A stretch of DNA of 16,496 nucleotides from Desulfobacter curvatus DSM 3379 (GTDB lineage Bacteria; Desulfobacterota; Desulfobacteria; Desulfobacterales; Desulfobacteraceae): NCBI RefSeq assembly GCF_000373985.1, contig NZ_KB893128.1, forward strand, positions 1 to 16,496, in the 5' to 3' direction. A program made the translations under genes and the position numbers. How positions within the stretch are numbered: the first letter of the stretch is position 1; each line of letters starts with the position of its first letter. Of this stretch, positions 15,312 through 16,496 are shown piece by piece. The notes below the pieces were generated by a model that did not search any database, was not told the DNA's origin, and was given only the letters and a program-made list of their open reading frames with translations.

Positions 15312-16211
15312 GTGAAGGTATTTACCTATCAAGTGCTTATTATATTGTCTCGCTGGTTTGGCCCCTGGATTTTTACACTGGTCTCCAGGGTCATTGCGGC
15401 GGGCTATTTTTTCATGTTTCCGGGCCGGGCGGCAGTGAGCGCCAGGTTTTATGGCGCACTTTTTCCCGGCAAAAACCGCCTGTTTCATTGGCATTGCGCC
15501 TGGCGTCAATACCAGAATTTTACCACCGTGTTCATGGACCGTATCAGGCCCTGTGAGCAGGACAATATACAATTCACCTCCACGGGCTGGCAGAAGTTTG
15601 AAGAGACCTTGGACAAGGGGTGCGGGGCCATCGTGCTTATGTCCCATATGGGCAATTGGGATGTGGCCGCAAACCTTATGGCAAAAAAGAGAAAGGATCT
15701 CAAGCTGCTCCTTTATATGGGGGTTAAGGCCAAAGAACAGATTGAATCCGTTCAAAAGCAGGAACTCAATGACAGAGGCATCCGCATTGTCGCGGTTGAA
15801 CCGTCCGGGGGATCTCCCCTTGACGTTGTGGAAGGTATCCGTTTTCTAAAATCCGGCGGGGTGGTCTCCTTGACCGGAGACAAGCTGTGGCACCCGGATC
15901 AAAGAGCGGTCAATGTACCATTCTTAGGCAAAACCGCACGGATTCCTGAGTTCCCCCATGTCTTTGCTCTGGCCTCCAAGGCCCCTTTGTTTGTTTTTTT
16001 TACTTTCCGCACCGGCCCCGGAAGCTATCGGTTTATGTTGTCCGATCCCATCCGTATCCACTGCCCGTCACGGGAGGACCGTAGCCGAGCAGTTATAGAA
16101 TCGGCCCGGGTTTACGCCGGTATGCTGGAAAAGACCCTGCGCGAGCATCCCTATGAATGGTACCATTTTGATCCCTTTCTTGTGGATCATCGCGGACAGC
16201 AGCATCCATAA
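15312..16211 (+). CDS. LpxL/HtrB-like lysophospholipid-type acyltransferase
   Basis: The start is GTG 15312, with AAAGGA seven bases upstream. The 299-residue protein belongs to the lipid A late acyltransferase group: an amphipathic N-terminal hydrophobic region (about 7-36), a long stretch ending in the catalytic HX4D motif SHMGNWDVA (His112, Asp117), GVVSLTGDKLW (183-193) with the conserved Asp, VPFLGKTARIPEFP (202-215) and the family-typical C-terminal HPYEWYHFDPF (279-289). Coupled to the glycosyltransferase, it likely acylates the glycosylated intermediate on the cytoplasmic face of the inner membrane, rather than lipid A itself. It is the last gene before the insertion sequence, with no clear terminator. 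Confidence 0.85.
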   Translation: MKVFTYQVLIILSRWFGPWIFTLVSRVIAAGYFFMFPGRAAVSARFYGALFPGKNRLFHWHCAWRQYQNFTTVFMDRIRPCEQDNIQFTSTGWQKFEETLDKGCGAIVLMSHMGNWDVAANLMAKKRKDLKLLLYMGVKAKEQIESVQKQELNDRGIRIVAVEPSGGSPLDVVEGIRFLKSGGVVSLTGDKLWHPDQRAVNVPFLGKTARIPEFPHVFALASKAPLFVFFTFRTGPGSYRFMLSDPIRIHCPSREDRSRAVIESARVYAGMLEKTLREHPYEWYHFDPFLVDHRGQQHP

Positions 16212-16257
16212 CCTATTTTTTCGAAAAAAAACGACAAAACGCCCATTATTCCTTAGT

Positions 16258-16344
16258 TTTTATGGCCCTACGTAAAGTAGCTTACTATAATTTCAGCACG
16301 TTACGTAGAGATTTTTTAATCATGGCGAATGTAGTGCCATAAAA
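16258..16344. repeat. Nested inverted repeats at the IS end
   Basis: Outer arms 16258-16273 and 16329-16344 match at 14 of 16 positions, with the outer nine (TTTTATGGC / GCCATAAAA) perfect. Inner arms CTACGTAA (about 16268-16275) and TTACGTAG (about 16301-16308) are perfect. These may be transposase binding sites, or the structure may be a separate small palindromic element next to the IS. Confidence 0.5.
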
Positions 16345-16355
16345 TTAAATAATTG

Positions 16356-16385
16356 TTGATTTTCTATTGTAACTGTGCGCATAAT
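16356..16385 (+). promoter_or_regulatory. Probable transposase promoter
   Basis: TTGATT (16356-16361) and CATAAT (16380-16385) are spaced by 18 bases; each matches five of six consensus positions or nearly so. The ATG of the transposase follows only seven bases later and has no ribosome binding site, so the message would have a very short leader. Confidence 0.4.
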
Positions 16386-16392
16386 CAGCTCC

Positions 16393-16496
16393 ATGTATAT
16401 ACGAAGGACGACTATCAAAAGCCGGAAAGACGGCACACAATATTATACCTACAGGCTGGTTGAGTCTGAACGCACCGCCAAAGGAGTACGCCAGCA
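16393..16496 (+). CDS. IS1634-family transposase, N-terminus only
   Basis: Thirty-four codons are visible before the window ends. The start MYIRRTTIKSRKDGTQYYTY followed by RLVESERTAKGVRQ matches the well-conserved N-terminus of IS1634-family (IS4-related DDE) transposases, which typically read M-[FY]-I-R-x-T ... Y-x-x-[YF]-[RL]-L-V-E-S-x-R ... G-x-x-R-Q. The protein is cut by the window edge, not by a visible mutation. Whether the element is intact cannot be judged. Confidence 0.8.
   Translation, partial: MYIRRTTIKSRKDGTQYYTYRLVESERTAKGVRQ

Larger units (their letters stand above)
16212..16392. other. AT-rich stretch joining cluster and insertion sequence
   Basis: After the acyltransferase stop comes a short AT palindrome TTTTTTCGAAAAAA (16216-16229) and then the presumed left end of the insertion sequence with nested dyads. 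No open frame of interest is present before the transposase. Confidence 0.5.
16258..16496 (+). mobile_element. Left end of an IS1634-family insertion sequence (partial)
   Basis: The transposase start at 16393 identifies the element. Its left boundary is probably near 16258-16262, where an arm TTTTATGGCCCTACGT (16258-16273) begins. An inverted copy with two mismatches lies inside at 16329-16344, ending GCCATAAAA, and a further perfect pair CTACGTAA/TTACGTAG lies between them. The right end is outside the window, so the true terminal repeat and the target duplication cannot be seen. Confidence 0.6.

Overview
The window looks like chromosomal DNA of an anaerobic Gram-negative bacterium, most likely a sulfate- or metal-reducing member of the Desulfobacterota (Desulfobacteraceae-like). 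This is an inference from protein style, a periplasmic eight-haem cytochrome c, a tripartite PhnD-like/histidine kinase/response regulator system and large intergenic palindromes. No rRNA, tRNA or CRISPR array was seen.

Left part (1-5435): a 412-base leader rich in dyad symmetry, including a 139-base nested palindrome at 251-389, precedes a tight run of five plus-strand genes. These encode an SAM-dependent methyltransferase, a flavodoxin-like protein that resembles the DarA family of dialkylresorcinol/flexirubin loci, a PhnD-like periplasmic binding protein, a NarL-class histidine kinase and its LuxR/NarL-type response regulator. A perfect 13-bp hairpin closes this run. It is shared with a convergent small gene (5478-5636, minus) for a 52-residue exported peptide with three cysteines.

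Middle part (5637-7578): an AT-rich stretch without convincing genes, a periplasmic octahaem cytochrome c (6185-7255), then a palindrome-rich intergenic region ending in a good sigma-70-like promoter (7436-7464).

Right part (7579-16211): a biosynthetic cluster of aryl-polyene/flexirubin type. In order it holds an acyl/aryl-CoA or ACP ligase-like adenylating enzyme, ketosynthase 1, a PlsC-type acyltransferase, ketosynthases 2 and 3, a 4HBT-fold thioesterase, a small membrane protein on the opposite strand, a family 2 glycosyltransferase and an LpxL/HtrB-like acyltransferase. Together these could start a chain from an activated acid, elongate it as a type II system, and attach the product to a lipid or glycolipid at the membrane. 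No acyl carrier protein, ketoreductase, dehydratase, starter-acid enzyme or exporter is encoded here, so those parts must lie beyond the window or elsewhere.

Right edge (about 16258-16496): the left end and first 34 codons of an IS1634-family transposase gene lie directly after the last cluster gene, so the cluster is bordered, or perhaps interrupted, by an insertion sequence. The DarA-like gene and methyltransferase on one side and the polyene-type synthase genes on the other suggest a flexirubin-like pigment locus split in two by sensory and redox genes. That is the main hypothesis of this reading.
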